The notes below the pieces were generated by a model. The model searched no databases, was not told where the DNA came from, and worked only from the letters and a program-made list of their open reading frames with translations. Shown piece by piece: positions 1-7,249 of a stretch of DNA of 15,895 nt; the first letter of the stretch is position 1; every line of letters begins with the position of its first letter. The position numbers and the translations under genes were made by a program. Source of the stretch: Gammaproteobacteria bacterium (GTDB lineage Bacteria > Pseudomonadota > Gammaproteobacteria > Pseudomonadales > Azotimanducaceae); the NCBI GenBank assembly GCA_002715785.1, contig PBAA01000013.1, positions 1 through 15,895 on the forward strand, given 5' to 3'.

Positions 1-846
1 GCCGATTCGATGAGCAATGACATCCGGTCTACTCCGTAAATACGTAATTGCAGCGAGGGCATCATCGGCAAAATCTGCGGTAGTGGCCGTGGAGATGTTC
101 CCCGTCGATTGAGCAAAGCCACGATCGTCATATCGAAGTACGCCGACGCCGTGCCGTGTCAGATAATCGGCCAACACCCAGAAGGGTTTGTGACCCACGA
201 TGGTCTCGTCCCTATCTTGAGCACCGGATCCAGTAACCAACACGACGACGGGGTAATCCCCCGTTTTCGGTAACGTCAGCGTGCCAGCCAGGGTGACATC
301 AGGAGCTCCTCCATCAAAGCTCACGTCTTCGATATCGTAAGGAAACGGTGGTTTCGGATTCTGTGCACGAGCACGAGCTGAGTCTTTATCGACTCGCCCA
401 AGATTAAGTTCCAGGTCCGCCGATTGGGACCATCGCCCCCTAACCAATAAACCGTCACGACTCAAAGTTCCAACGTATCCGGCATTGATGGAATCGACGT
501 TGAAGGACAATTGCTCACCATCGAAAGAAACGGTATCAGCGGGGATGCCATAAGCATTCTGGTCGGGACTGTCGAACCTCACCAAAAGTCCATCGTCTCC
601 GTTTTCGACGTGGACAACGATTCGAAGGTTCACCTGCGACAGTGTGCCTTCCCACACGCCGACAATCCGATCCACAACCACGGTGTCAATAAAGGCGGCT
701 TCAGTTAATTCGTTGGCTGGCCCACAACCCAGCAGCAAAAGCGGGGTTAATACAAGGTGCCAGGCTCGTCGCCCTACGCGACCGCGTCCGCTCCTTGGAC
801 GCGAGGAAAAAATGGGCCTAGCGGATTGCCTCGAGCAAACTTTCAT
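1..846 (-). CDS. Alpha/beta hydrolase lipoprotein, partial (3' end beyond the left edge)
   Basis: The minus strand is open from 846 to the window edge (282 codons, no stop seen). A lipobox LLLLGC places the lipidated cysteine at about residue 41, so the protein is probably membrane-anchored on the periplasmic side. Residues about 60-150 form a non-catalytic N-terminal region. From about 170 the hydrolase fold begins, with GSGAQDRDE (about 205-213), GHKPF and LRYDDRG (about 237-243), typical of secreted serine hydrolases/esterases of the alpha/beta hydrolase family. The nucleophile elbow (GxSxG) would lie just past the edge, so catalysis cannot be confirmed. ATG at 846 is the only usual start codon between ribE and the lipobox; it overlaps ribE by 29 bp and suggests translational coupling. 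It gives a long arginine-rich leader with a twin arginine just before the hydrophobic stretch. The substrate is unknown. The start is less certain than the family. Confidence 0.85.
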   Translation of the reverse strand, partial: MKVCSRQSARPIFSSRPRSGRGRVGRRAWHLVLTPLLLLGCGPANELTEAAFIDTVVVDRIVGVWEGTLSQVNLRIVVHVENGDDGLLVRFDSPDQNAYGIPADTVSFDGEQLSFNVDSINAGYVGTLSRDGLLVRGRWSQSADLELNLGRVDKDSARARAQNPKPPFPYDIEDVSFDGGAPDVTLAGTLTLPKTGDYPVVVLVTGSGAQDRDETIVGHKPFWVLADYLTRHGVGVLRYDDRGFAQSTGNISTATTADFADDALAAITYLRSRPDVIAHRIG

Positions 847-1447
847 CTTGAAGGGCCGCACGAACTGTATCGACGATCGCCTGGGTCTGGGAATCCACTT
901 CGAGATTGATCCGATCCCCTACTTCGAGTCGGTTAAAGGTTGTCCTAGCCAGGGTCTCCGGTATGAGGCTGACGACAATCGCCGCTGCCGAACGATCCAC
1001 CTCGGCGATGGTTAGGCTGACCCCATTAAGGGCAACGAAGCCCTTAAGCAGGAGATAGGCCATCCACTCCCGCGGCACGACTACGGTGACTAACCGATGA
1101 CCACCATCAGAAGCTATATCACTTACGACGGCTACTCCAGCAATATGGCCCGAAAGAATGTGGCCGCCGACTTCGTCGCCGACCCGGAACGAACGCTCAA
1201 CATTAACGGTCGTGCCTGGCGCGAGCTCGCCCAAGTTCGACAGTTCGACAGTTTCCTTAATGAGATCGAAACCAACCAACGACCCATCGATTTCGGTCGT
1301 CGTTACGCACGCGCCATTCACCGCGATCGACGCACCAAGCTCGAGACCTGCAACAAGGCCACCAAGATCAACGGCGATACGCGTTATTCCGGCGCCGGTC
1401 TCGCTGGAGACAACATTGCACACGCCTTGAACAATACCGGTAAACAC
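818..1447 (-). CDS. ribE: Riboflavin synthase (alpha subunit type)
   Basis: Catalyses dismutation of two 6,7-dimethyl-8-ribityllumazine molecules to riboflavin, the last step of riboflavin synthesis, in the cytoplasm. The 209 residues form the usual two tandem lumazine-binding barrels: the first opens with the near-invariant MFTGIVQ and carries NGACVT and the GGHILSGHIAG joint; the second carries GFVALNGVSLT and LIPETLARTTF. Length and sequence, including the end QTQAIVDTV, follow E. coli RibC (also called RibE) closely. The start is GTG at 1447, fixed by the conserved N-terminus; no clear Shine-Dalgarno is visible. It lies 56 bp downstream of the TPR gene and may be transcribed with the Ton operon. 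No other riboflavin gene is nearby, and there is no room for an FMN riboswitch. The downstream lipoprotein gene overlaps its 3' end. Confidence 0.95.
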   Translation of the reverse strand: MFTGIVQGVCNVVSSETGAGITRIAVDLGGLVAGLELGASIAVNGACVTTTEIDGSLVGFDLIKETVELSNLGELAPGTTVNVERSFRVGDEVGGHILSGHIAGVAVVSDIASDGGHRLVTVVVPREWMAYLLLKGFVALNGVSLTIAEVDRSAAAIVVSLIPETLARTTFNRLEVGDRINLEVDSQTQAIVDTVRAALQDESLLEAIR

Positions 1448-1503
1448 ACCGAGCCCGTCTTGTGATTATGAGTGATTAACCTACGCGGGTTGGGCGCAAC
1501 GAA

Positions 1504-2871
1504 TCAACCTGCAAATTCAGCCTCTGCTTTTGCCAATTGGTCCCGTCGAATGCGATCTCGGTCAATGTACGTGATCCACTGATTGCAGATCCGTTCGACG
1601 GATTCATTCTTATCGGCTCGAGCGTGCCGACGGGCAGTCACAAAAGTGCTTCGTGCCTGCGTCAGTCGATCTCGATTAAATAAGCACATGCCCAAAACGA
1701 TTTCTGCGTTGTATTCGCGATCAACCCCTTTTTCGAGCGCACTATCGGCGGCATCCGTACACTTTTTGTACTGATCCTTCTCCAAGTAAAGCTGCGACAA
1801 CCTTGAGAAAATCTCACCGTCATCTGACAACTTGCCAGCGTCTTCCAGAACGGGAATGGCATCGTCAACATCTTGCGCAAGCTGGTATGCCTGTCCGAGG
1901 CTCTGCAAGTTCTTCGCCGTCGATTCAACCAACTCATCGTCAAATCCTTCCTGAATCCACTTCGCCGCTCGGAAAGGAACCTCTTCTTGCATCAAGAGGC
2001 CACCGTAATTGAGAACGTCACGTTCACGATCCAGAAATCCACCAGCGTGAGCGACCTCCATAGCCAAGACTTGCTCGCGCTCAAAGCCTTCTTGTCCGTA
2101 TATCCCAGCTAATTGAACCCAATAGTCGCGTTTCGGATAGTCCCGAACCAGCACATGCAGAACGTCGAGCACGCGGTCCCATTTATCCTGTTCAAAATAG
2201 AGGAAACGAAGCAGCTGCCACCAGTTTTCCTTGATAGGCAACATGTCGCGCGCTTCGGCCATTGAGATCGCAAGCTCAATCTGCTCCGTCGCGCCTGGGT
2301 AGTCCTTCATGGCGTAATACACCTGTCCCATGAAGTACCTCGGATTTGGACCCGGGTCGTCACCAAATTCTTCTTTTTTCTGAAGCCAAATTTCCATCAT
2401 ATCGAGGGACCGCTGATGTTCTCCCTCAACAAAATAGAGCTGAGCTAGTGAATACATGGTTCCGTGCTCAAGCCCTTCGGTGATGTCGTCCCCTTGCTCC
2501 AGTACTTTTTCGTAATAGTGAATGGTCCCCGCGTTGTTCTCTTTCGACCACATGATGACCGCAAACATCGAATAGACCTGGCCCAATTCGTTGCCGTTAT
2601 AGCGACGGCTGCGCTGCTCCATGTCGACCAGGACTTCCAACGCGGCGTCGTACTCTTTGAGGTCCATCAATTCCTGCACCTGGGCGAACTTCCGGTACGT
2701 CATTTCAGAGATGTTGGGAACGCGTCGCGCCTTTCTTCGTTTTCGCTCTTCAGCCGCAAACGCGACCGAGTCCATGGCTGAGAATGATTCAAAGCCCGTA
2801 ACTTCGCGTACCGCTTGCCCGCCGAAGTCGAGCAAAAGAACCGCGACAAGAGAGGCCATTAGTTTTTTCAC
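1504..2871 (-). CDS. Secreted TPR protein, last gene of the TonB2/TtpC-type operon
   Basis: A 455-residue protein with a basic, hydrophobic N-terminus (MKKLMASLVAVLLLDF) that looks like a signal peptide, then a strongly basic patch (EERKRRKARR, about residues 41-50). The rest is alpha-helical with recurring A/Y/L/G spacing of tetratricopeptide repeats; clear ones are YDAALEVLVDME, YFVEGEHQRSLDMM, YAMKDYPGATEQIELA and YLEKDQYKKCTDAAD. A periplasmic scaffold role for the Ton complex is inferred: a TPR gene follows tonB at the same place in the Vibrio TonB2 cluster. The start is GTG at 2871, preceded by AGGAG that overlaps the tonB stop; the two genes are 9 bp apart, so they are probably co-translated. 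No enzyme motif is seen. The family assignment is firm, the exact role is not. Confidence 0.9.
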   Translation of the reverse strand: MKKLMASLVAVLLLDFGGQAVREVTGFESFSAMDSVAFAAEERKRRKARRVPNISEMTYRKFAQVQELMDLKEYDAALEVLVDMEQRSRRYNGNELGQVYSMFAVIMWSKENNAGTIHYYEKVLEQGDDITEGLEHGTMYSLAQLYFVEGEHQRSLDMMEIWLQKKEEFGDDPGPNPRYFMGQVYYAMKDYPGATEQIELAISMAEARDMLPIKENWWQLLRFLYFEQDKWDRVLDVLHVLVRDYPKRDYWVQLAGIYGQEGFEREQVLAMEVAHAGGFLDRERDVLNYGGLLMQEEVPFRAAKWIQEGFDDELVESTAKNLQSLGQAYQLAQDVDDAIPVLEDAGKLSDDGEIFSRLSQLYLEKDQYKKCTDAADSALEKGVDREYNAEIVLGMCLFNRDRLTQARSTFVTARRHARADKNESVERICNQWITYIDRDRIRRDQLAKAEAEFAG

Positions 2872-2880
2872 CCGCTTCTC

Positions 2881-3483
2881 CTAGGCGTCCGTCAACTCGA
2901 ACGTAATTCGATTCCGAACACCGCCGACTTCAATGGGCTCACCATTGACGACCTTCGGTTTATATTTGAACTTGAGCGATGCATTCATTGCCGCACGATC
3001 GAAGATACCGGGCGGCTTCGAATCAAGGACCTTTGGATCGCGAACAGCACCGGTTTTGGTCACAGTGAACTCGAGCAACACATATCCCTCAATCCCTCGG
3101 GCCGCCGCCCGTCGAGGATACATTGGCGCGACCTTGACGATCGGCAAATATTCACCATCTGACGAAAATCCTCCCGCTCCTTGAAGATCGATATTCACGT
3201 CGACCTGCACCATGCCTATTTCAACACCCGCAGAGGTCGTCGCATCGAACGTCGGCTTCGGCATATTTGGCGGCGGTTCATCGGGTGGGGGCGGGGGCTT
3301 GGGCTTACGTTGTTTGACGATAAGCTCCTCGTCCTCTTGCAATCGAACAAAGTCGAGGATTTTTCCGCCTTTGGCCTCGTTCAACCCGCTTTCGTCCGTA
3401 CTGATCACTGCCTGCATGACGTAAAGCAGGACGACGGTGACGATCGCTCCCACAAAAACACTGGCAGAGTATCGTTTAACCAC
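2881..3483 (-). CDS. tonB: TonB energy transducer (TonB2-like)
   Basis: Carries energy from the inner-membrane ExbB/ExbD motor to outer-membrane receptors. The 200-residue protein has the standard layout: a short cytoplasmic start (MVKRYSA), one N-terminal membrane anchor (about residues 8-28), a proline-rich spacer (KPKPPPPPDEPPP, about 59-75) and a C-terminal TonB domain (about 110-198) with PMYPRRAAARGIEGYVLLEFTV and a closing ITFEL strand. The spacer is short compared with E. coli TonB, as in TonB2-type proteins. The start is GTG at 3483 with GAGGG seven bases upstream. It follows exbD by 14 bp and precedes the TPR gene by 9 bp. No TonB-dependent receptor is present in the window, so the cargo (iron siderophore, heme or other) cannot be read from context. 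Confidence 0.95.
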   Translation of the reverse strand: MVKRYSASVFVGAIVTVVLLYVMQAVISTDESGLNEAKGGKILDFVRLQEDEELIVKQRKPKPPPPPDEPPPNMPKPTFDATTSAGVEIGMVQVDVNIDLQGAGGFSSDGEYLPIVKVAPMYPRRAAARGIEGYVLLEFTVTKTGAVRDPKVLDSKPPGIFDRAAMNASLKFKYKPKVVNGEPIEVGGVRNRITFELTDA

Positions 3484-3497
3484 GGCGGTACCCTCTA

Positions 3498-3905
3498 TTA
3501 GTCCTCAGTTGAAATCGCAACTTCCGTCACGCCCGCACCTCGGGCGGCATCAAGCACACCCTTCAATCGTTCATACTTCGCCAAGCGATCCGCCTGAATG
3601 ACGATCCCTCCTTTGGGATTTTCAGCATGTAAACGCTCGATGTGCGCACGTACCGTCTCCGGATCAACCTTATTTTTATCGATCCAGATATCCCCATTCG
3701 GACCGATGGCCACCAGAACGCTCACCAGCGGCTTAGCCGCATCGGTTAACGCGTCGGGTCGGAGCACATCAATGCCCGCTTGTTTAATGAAGGTCGCGGT
3801 CACGATAAAGAATATGAGCATGATGAACACCACATCCAACATCGGCGTCAAATTGATATCTGAATCATCCGAAGACCCTGAAAATCGATTCATCCGGCGC
3901 GCCAT
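3498..3905 (-). CDS. exbD: ExbD biopolymer transport protein
   Basis: Inner-membrane partner of ExbB and TonB in the proton-driven Ton motor. The protein has 135 residues: a short cytoplasmic start, one membrane helix (about 22-41) and a periplasmic domain. The segment DINLTPMLDVVFIMLIFFIV is the family signature, and the aspartate in PMLDVVF is the proton-carrying residue known to be essential in ExbD/TolR. The periplasmic part contains IDKNKV and the GGIVIQAD strand typical of ExbD. The ATG at 3905 shares one base with the exbB stop (TGATG), so translation is probably coupled. The length is normal and nothing is missing. Confidence 0.97.
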   Translation of the reverse strand: MARRMNRFSGSSDDSDINLTPMLDVVFIMLIFFIVTATFIKQAGIDVLRPDALTDAAKPLVSVLVAIGPNGDIWIDKNKVDPETVRAHIERLHAENPKGGIVIQADRLAKYERLKGVLDAARGAGVTEVAISTED

Positions 3906-4435
3906 CAGCTAGAACCCTCGACGGCTTCCAGAGTCAAGTGGTCTTCTAGGAGTTCGGTTTCTCGATCAATCTTACGGCGAACAAACGTAGAACCCATGAT
4001 GCCCGTGAGCGAGGCAATCATTCCACACATCGTGGGTATGGTCGCTTGTGATACGCCGGCAGCCATCGATCGGGCATTTCCACCTTGGCTCGCCATGGCA
4101 TCAAACACCGAAATCATGCCCGTCACCGTGCCAAGCAACCCCAGCAGCGGACAGAGGGTTATACAGGTGAGAATAAGCGGCAAACTGCCGCGTATCAGCG
4201 CCCTCGTTTCGGAAATAACCGAAGTTCGAATTGCACGAGCGCTCCAAGAAGTGCGCTCAGCCCGACCGACCCATTGGCCGACCACGCCATCCACGATCGC
4301 TTCGTGCTCGAAGAAAAAATACCAGATACGCTCGAACAACAACGTCCACATCAAAAATGTCGTCGCCGCGATGTAATAAACGACGTTCCCGCCGAGTTCA
4401 AAGAACCCAACGATCGCGTAATAAATATCTCCCAC
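3905..4435 (-). CDS. exbB: ExbB proton channel (TonB2-type ExbB2)
   Basis: A MotA/TolQ/ExbB-family inner-membrane protein that forms the proton channel with ExbD. It has 176 residues and three hydrophobic helices (about 17-40, 84-108 and 128-150). The conserved core PLLGLLGTVTGMISVFDAM lies at about 95-113, and GVSQATIPTMCGMI marks the third helix. It lacks the long N-terminal extension of the neighbouring ttpC, so the two ExbB-domain proteins should not be confused. The first codon appears to be GTG at 4435, only 6 bp after the ttpC stop; no Shine-Dalgarno is visible, so initiation probably depends on ttpC translation. The start is moderately certain. Confidence 0.95.
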   Translation of the reverse strand: MGDIYYAIVGFFELGGNVVYYIAATTFLMWTLLFERIWYFFFEHEAIVDGVVGQWVGRAERTSWSARAIRTSVISETRALIRGSLPLILTCITLCPLLGLLGTVTGMISVFDAMASQGGNARSMAAGVSQATIPTMCGMIASLTGIMGSTFVRRKIDRETELLEDHLTLEAVEGSS

Positions 4436-4441
4436 GCGCGA

Positions 4442-5905
4442 TTAGCCGAGCGTCTGCCCGGATTCCTCAGCGTGCTGCGCGATCAAGCCTTGTGCCTGCT
4501 CTTCCAGTACATGCGTTACGGATCGACTGCGTTGCGCCAGAATTGCATGCAACAGTGTCGTAGGTATCGCGACACACAGGCCCAACACCGTCGTCATCAA
4601 CGCAATCGAAATACCACTCGCCATAATTTTCGGATCACCCGTACCGAAGAGCGTGATGGCCTGGAACGTTTGAATCATCCCAATAACCGTGCCGAGCAGA
4701 CCCATGAGAGGGGCAACCACCGAAATCACCTGGATAATGTTGATGAATTTGGTTATCGACGGTGTTTCCTGCAGGATTGCCTCGCCAAGTTTGAGATCGA
4801 GTGTTTCGACATCGACCCCGCGATTATCTTCGTGGACTTTGAGGACCCTTCCGAGCGGATTATCGTCTGTCGGTGAATCGGCATTGTCACGTTGTTGGTT
4901 CACCTTGCGTCCTACCAACGAAAGATCGACGAGACGCCATAGTGCAAGTAACACACCGATGATCCCGACCCAGATGATGATCGCTCCCATGATGCCACCC
5001 TGACCATTCACAAAGCCCTTGCCAATGGATCCGACTTGCTCACCCAACGTCGCTTTCTCGACCTCAAGGCTCAATAACGACCCTCTGGTCGGATCGACGG
5101 CCAGTGGAACCATTTCTCCACGATCCGCGCTAAAAAGGCCTTCGGCCGTGCTCTGAAACTCACTCGAAGGTTGACGGGCCAATTCCACGAGAGCGCCAAC
5201 ATCAATGTCGTAATTTAAGTAGCCGTCCTCACCAACAATATTAAACGCACCAACGCGCACGACTTGCCGTTGTTCTTTAATACCATCAAGCCGGTTGACG
5301 GTGGTGGTGAAACGGGAAACTTCACCCGTTCGGTTCATCTCTTGTTGCAGCGCTTCCCACAATTCCGACATCTCTTCAATGGAAGCCAACTGCGTCGCAC
5401 TACCCATCTTGACGGCTAGTTCACCCAACGGTTCACCGCGACCTGGGTATTCAGCACTGACGATCGAACCCTCGAAGACACCGCGCGTGTCGCCCGCAAC
5501 TTGTTGCAGAACGCCAAATAGTTCGCGCAGGGATCCAAGACGCTTGTCGAGTTGCTCCGTCATATTCCCGATACGAATTTCGTTCTCTTCAAATTGGGTT
5601 TCGAGCCGTTCACTGCGAAGCTCTTCTCGCCGCTTTTCAGCGTTGGCGTCGTCCAGCATCCCCTGCTGGTTTGTCTTCTGGGCGAGGAAATCCCTCTCCC
5701 GCTGCACGTGCTCGCGACTTTCAACGACACGTCGTTCCTCCACGTTTTTTAGGAGGTCGCCCAGCGTATCCGCAGGCACAACGTCAAGCCCCACTTGTAT
5801 GACAGCACTTTCCTCGGTCGCTGCTTCTTCCGACTGGACACTAATCGCAACAAGCCCTGCGAGTGCGATGAACATGCCGTGTTTTATTCGAGTTCGTACA
5901 TTCAT
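4442..5905 (-). CDS. ttpC: TtpC-like large MotA/TolQ/ExbB-domain protein
   Basis: Accessory subunit of TonB2 complexes; TtpC is known from Vibrio as required for TonB2-dependent iron transport. From ATG 5905 it has 487 residues: a signal-like N-terminus (KHGMFIALAGLVAISVQS), a charged coiled-coil (about 50-120, rich in E/R/Q), a periplasmic region to about 300, then a membrane helix (about 303-325) and an ExbB-type C-terminal domain with PLMGLLGTVIGMIQTFQAI (about 398-416) and a final helix with SIALMTTVLGLCVAIPTTL. The size and order match TtpC, not ordinary ExbB (about 180-240 residues). ATG 5905 is chosen because it follows the DUF3450 stop by 2 bp with CGGAG upstream; an in-frame TTG at 5911 is the alternative. 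Confidence 0.92.
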   Translation of the reverse strand: MNVRTRIKHGMFIALAGLVAISVQSEEAATEESAVIQVGLDVVPADTLGDLLKNVEERRVVESREHVQRERDFLAQKTNQQGMLDDANAEKRREELRSERLETQFEENEIRIGNMTEQLDKRLGSLRELFGVLQQVAGDTRGVFEGSIVSAEYPGRGEPLGELAVKMGSATQLASIEEMSELWEALQQEMNRTGEVSRFTTTVNRLDGIKEQRQVVRVGAFNIVGEDGYLNYDIDVGALVELARQPSSEFQSTAEGLFSADRGEMVPLAVDPTRGSLLSLEVEKATLGEQVGSIGKGFVNGQGGIMGAIIIWVGIIGVLLALWRLVDLSLVGRKVNQQRDNADSPTDDNPLGRVLKVHEDNRGVDVETLDLKLGEAILQETPSITKFINIIQVISVVAPLMGLLGTVIGMIQTFQAITLFGTGDPKIMASGISIALMTTVLGLCVAIPTTLLHAILAQRSRSVTHVLEEQAQGLIAQHAEESGQTLG

Positions 5906-5907
5906 GC

Positions 5908-6684
5908 TCAAGACTCCGGTGCAATAACGGGCACAGCGAACAAGCCGGCCGTGAGTTGTTTACGAGCCATTTTGATACCCCGGCTCACAGAGGTCGCATA
6001 GTCGGACTCGTCAATCTCTTCATACCGTTTGGATTGTCTATTCCACCAGCCAGTAATTTCCCGATCTTTAGACTGCCAAACAAGCGCCACGCGTCCGACT
6101 TTCAATAAGTCAACGATGATGTCTGAGCCGTTGAGTGTGATCGTGTCGCTGTATGCTTCAAGCGTCCGACCGTATTCGTTCTCAATCTGGTACGCGCCAA
6201 GGACCTGACTGAATTTCTCGGATACCGCCACGTCCGCGCGATCCATAATCGTCCGTAATCGCTCGATACGCTCTCGACGTTCGTCAATACGGAAAGGGAT
6301 GTCCAAGCCCACAAACTGATCAATTCCCTCGATCATGCGCAACATGAGCGGCATCACCTGTCGTTCGACTTCAGTGACTCGATCAATCGAGGCCGCCAAT
6401 TCCCTCATCTCTCGTTCTTGCACTGCAATCTGTCGCTCAAGCTGACGGTTGTATACCTGCAGACCCTCAATTTCTTTTAGCACCACCTTGTAATCCGCAT
6501 AGAGCTCTCGGGTTTGTTCGGTGGTGGCATCAATTTTGACTTGAGATATTTTGGCCTGCGCATTAATTTGCTCGGCCACTTTGAAGATGTCGTTGATAAC
6601 CGTCGCGCCGGGGCTCACCGTCATCACGGTAAGCGAGAGTCCGACCAACAACATCGACAATCTTGATACTTGGACGTTTTTCAT
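5908..6684 (-). CDS. DUF3450 family periplasmic protein, first gene of the Ton operon
   Basis: A 258-residue protein with a signal peptide (MKNVQVSRLSMLLVGLSLTV, cleaved near residue 26), a long coiled-coil (about 30-110) rich in E, Q and R, and the DUF3450 core: IPFRIDERRERIERL, SEKFSQVLGAYQIENEYGRT and LLKVGRVALVWQ. DUF3450 genes stand immediately before ttpC in Vibrio-type TonB2 clusters, so a periplasmic accessory role in the Ton complex is inferred; no biochemical activity is established as far as I know. ATG 6684 is preferred because AGGAAG lies just upstream and it begins exactly at the signal peptide; the reading frame is open for 26 more codons upstream but these look non-coding. The stop is 2 bp from the ttpC start. 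Confidence 0.92.
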   Translation of the reverse strand: MKNVQVSRLSMLLVGLSLTVMTVSPGATVINDIFKVAEQINAQAKISQVKIDATTEQTRELYADYKVVLKEIEGLQVYNRQLERQIAVQEREMRELAASIDRVTEVERQVMPLMLRMIEGIDQFVGLDIPFRIDERRERIERLRTIMDRADVAVSEKFSQVLGAYQIENEYGRTLEAYSDTITLNGSDIIVDLLKVGRVALVWQSKDREITGWWNRQSKRYEEIDESDYATSVSRGIKMARKQLTAGLFAVPVIAPES

Positions 6685-6796
6685 TCGACTTCCTACAGGA
6701 AACAAAAAGTTCAACCCCAAACAACGTAAGCTTTCACCAAGCCTACGCTGTCCGAAAAACATACGCCGCGATTAGCGTTCCGCGAGAAATGATTCA

Positions 6797-6812
6797 ACAA
6801 GCCAGTGCTTGT
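6797..6812 (-). repeat. Small perfect hairpin in the Ton operon leader
   Basis: An inverted repeat of six bases (ACAAGC / GCTTGT) with a 4-base loop lies between the candidate promoter and the DUF3450 gene. No T-run follows in either direction, so it is not an obvious terminator. It may be a leader-RNA structure or chance. Confidence 0.25.
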
Positions 6813-6865
6813 GGCCCAGCTTATTGATCTTCAGGACCTTCCACGCCCCCATCCACGGACCGTGA

Positions 6866-6894
6866 AGGATCAACAAAGCAGATAAGGATGTCAA
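6866..6894 (-). promoter_or_regulatory. Candidate sigma-70 promoter of the DUF3450-ttpC-exbB-exbD-tonB-TPR operon
   Basis: On the minus strand a perfect -35 TTGACA (6894-6889) is followed after 17 bp by GATCCT (6871-6866), which keeps only the A2, T3 and T6 positions of TATAAT. The start codon is about 180 bp downstream. The -35 is striking but the -10 is poor, so this is a tentative call. Confidence 0.3.
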
Positions 6895-6975
6895 CACACG
6901 AAACCACTCGATTTTGCGTGTAGATACATGGCATCACGACCGTATCAAAACGGCTGTAATGGCGATGCGCATTCC

Positions 6976-7000
6976 AACAAAATCCGTCGCTCCTCGACAA
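6976..7000 (-). terminator. Weak rho-independent terminator candidate after the small secreted protein gene
   Basis: Four bases after the stop codon, the minus strand can form a 6-bp stem (TTGTCG / CGACGG, two of the pairs G-U) with a 5-base loop, followed by ATTTTGTT. The position is right for a terminator, but the stem is short and weak. Confidence 0.35.
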
Positions 7001-7003
7001 CGT

Positions 7004-7249
7004 TTAGCCGCGGGTAACCCGCTTTACCTTCTTTTCGAAATTGGCGTCGCCCCGGGATCGCTTTCGTGATTCGTCCCACTCGAGCTTGGTGCGACAGATT
7101 CTCTGTTTTCGATGGCTTCCGGAAACCGGCAAATTCTTGCAAATCACTCGATCCAGTTCCAAGGTTGCAGCGTCCTTTCGGCTCTCAGAGCCAGCCACAA
7201 CGCACAAGCTCACTAGGCAACACAATGCACCCAGCGCGCCAACATTCAT
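7004..7249 (-). CDS. Small secreted protein with a C-x(n)-C / EW motif, function unknown
   Basis: An 81-residue protein. The first 20 or so residues (MNVGALGALCCLVSLCVVAG) look like a signal peptide. The mature part holds VICKNLPVSGSHRKQRICRT followed by KLEW, with two cysteines 16 residues apart and a basic middle; the tail is rich in R and K. I recognise this C...GS...CrT..EW pattern from uncharacterised small exported proteins of proteobacteria but cannot name a function. The two cysteines could form a disulfide in the periplasm. The ATG overlaps the dienelactone hydrolase stop as ATGA, and GAGG lies upstream, so the two genes are very likely translationally coupled. That coupling, the signal peptide and the motif are why I call it real despite its size. 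Confidence 0.75.
   Translation of the reverse strand: MNVGALGALCCLVSLCVVAGSESRKDAATLELDRVICKNLPVSGSHRKQRICRTKLEWDESRKRSRGDANFEKKVKRVTRG

Larger units (their letters stand above)
6685..7003. other. Intergenic region upstream of the Ton operon
   Basis: This 319-bp stretch separates the stop of the small secreted protein from the DUF3450 start. It contains no gene I can support. Read on the minus strand it holds, in order, a weak terminator-like hairpin (6984-7000), a -35-like TTGACA (6889-6894) and a small hairpin (6797-6812). A Fur-like operator, which one might expect for an iron-uptake Ton operon, was looked for and not found. Confidence 0.6.

Noticed and set aside
1448..1503. FMN riboswitch or promoter before ribE
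   Set aside because: Fifty-six bases are too few for an FMN riboswitch. CATAAT on the minus strand is a fair -10 but has no -35 at 16-18 bp.
4085..4876. Long open frame (263 codons) on the plus strand across exbB and ttpC
   Set aside because: It is antisense to two well-conserved genes, its translation is rich in R, H and N without domain sense, and no ribosome-binding site precedes it. It is a shadow of the minus-strand codon use.
5295..5927. Open frame of 210 codons on the plus strand opposite ttpC
   Set aside because: Serine- and arginine-rich low-complexity translation, antisense to a real gene, no recognisable fold.
6685..6960. Fur box upstream of the Ton operon
   Set aside because: I looked for GATAAT-type hexamers in series on both strands. 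The nearest sequence (GAATCATTTCTC on the minus strand) is too far from the consensus.
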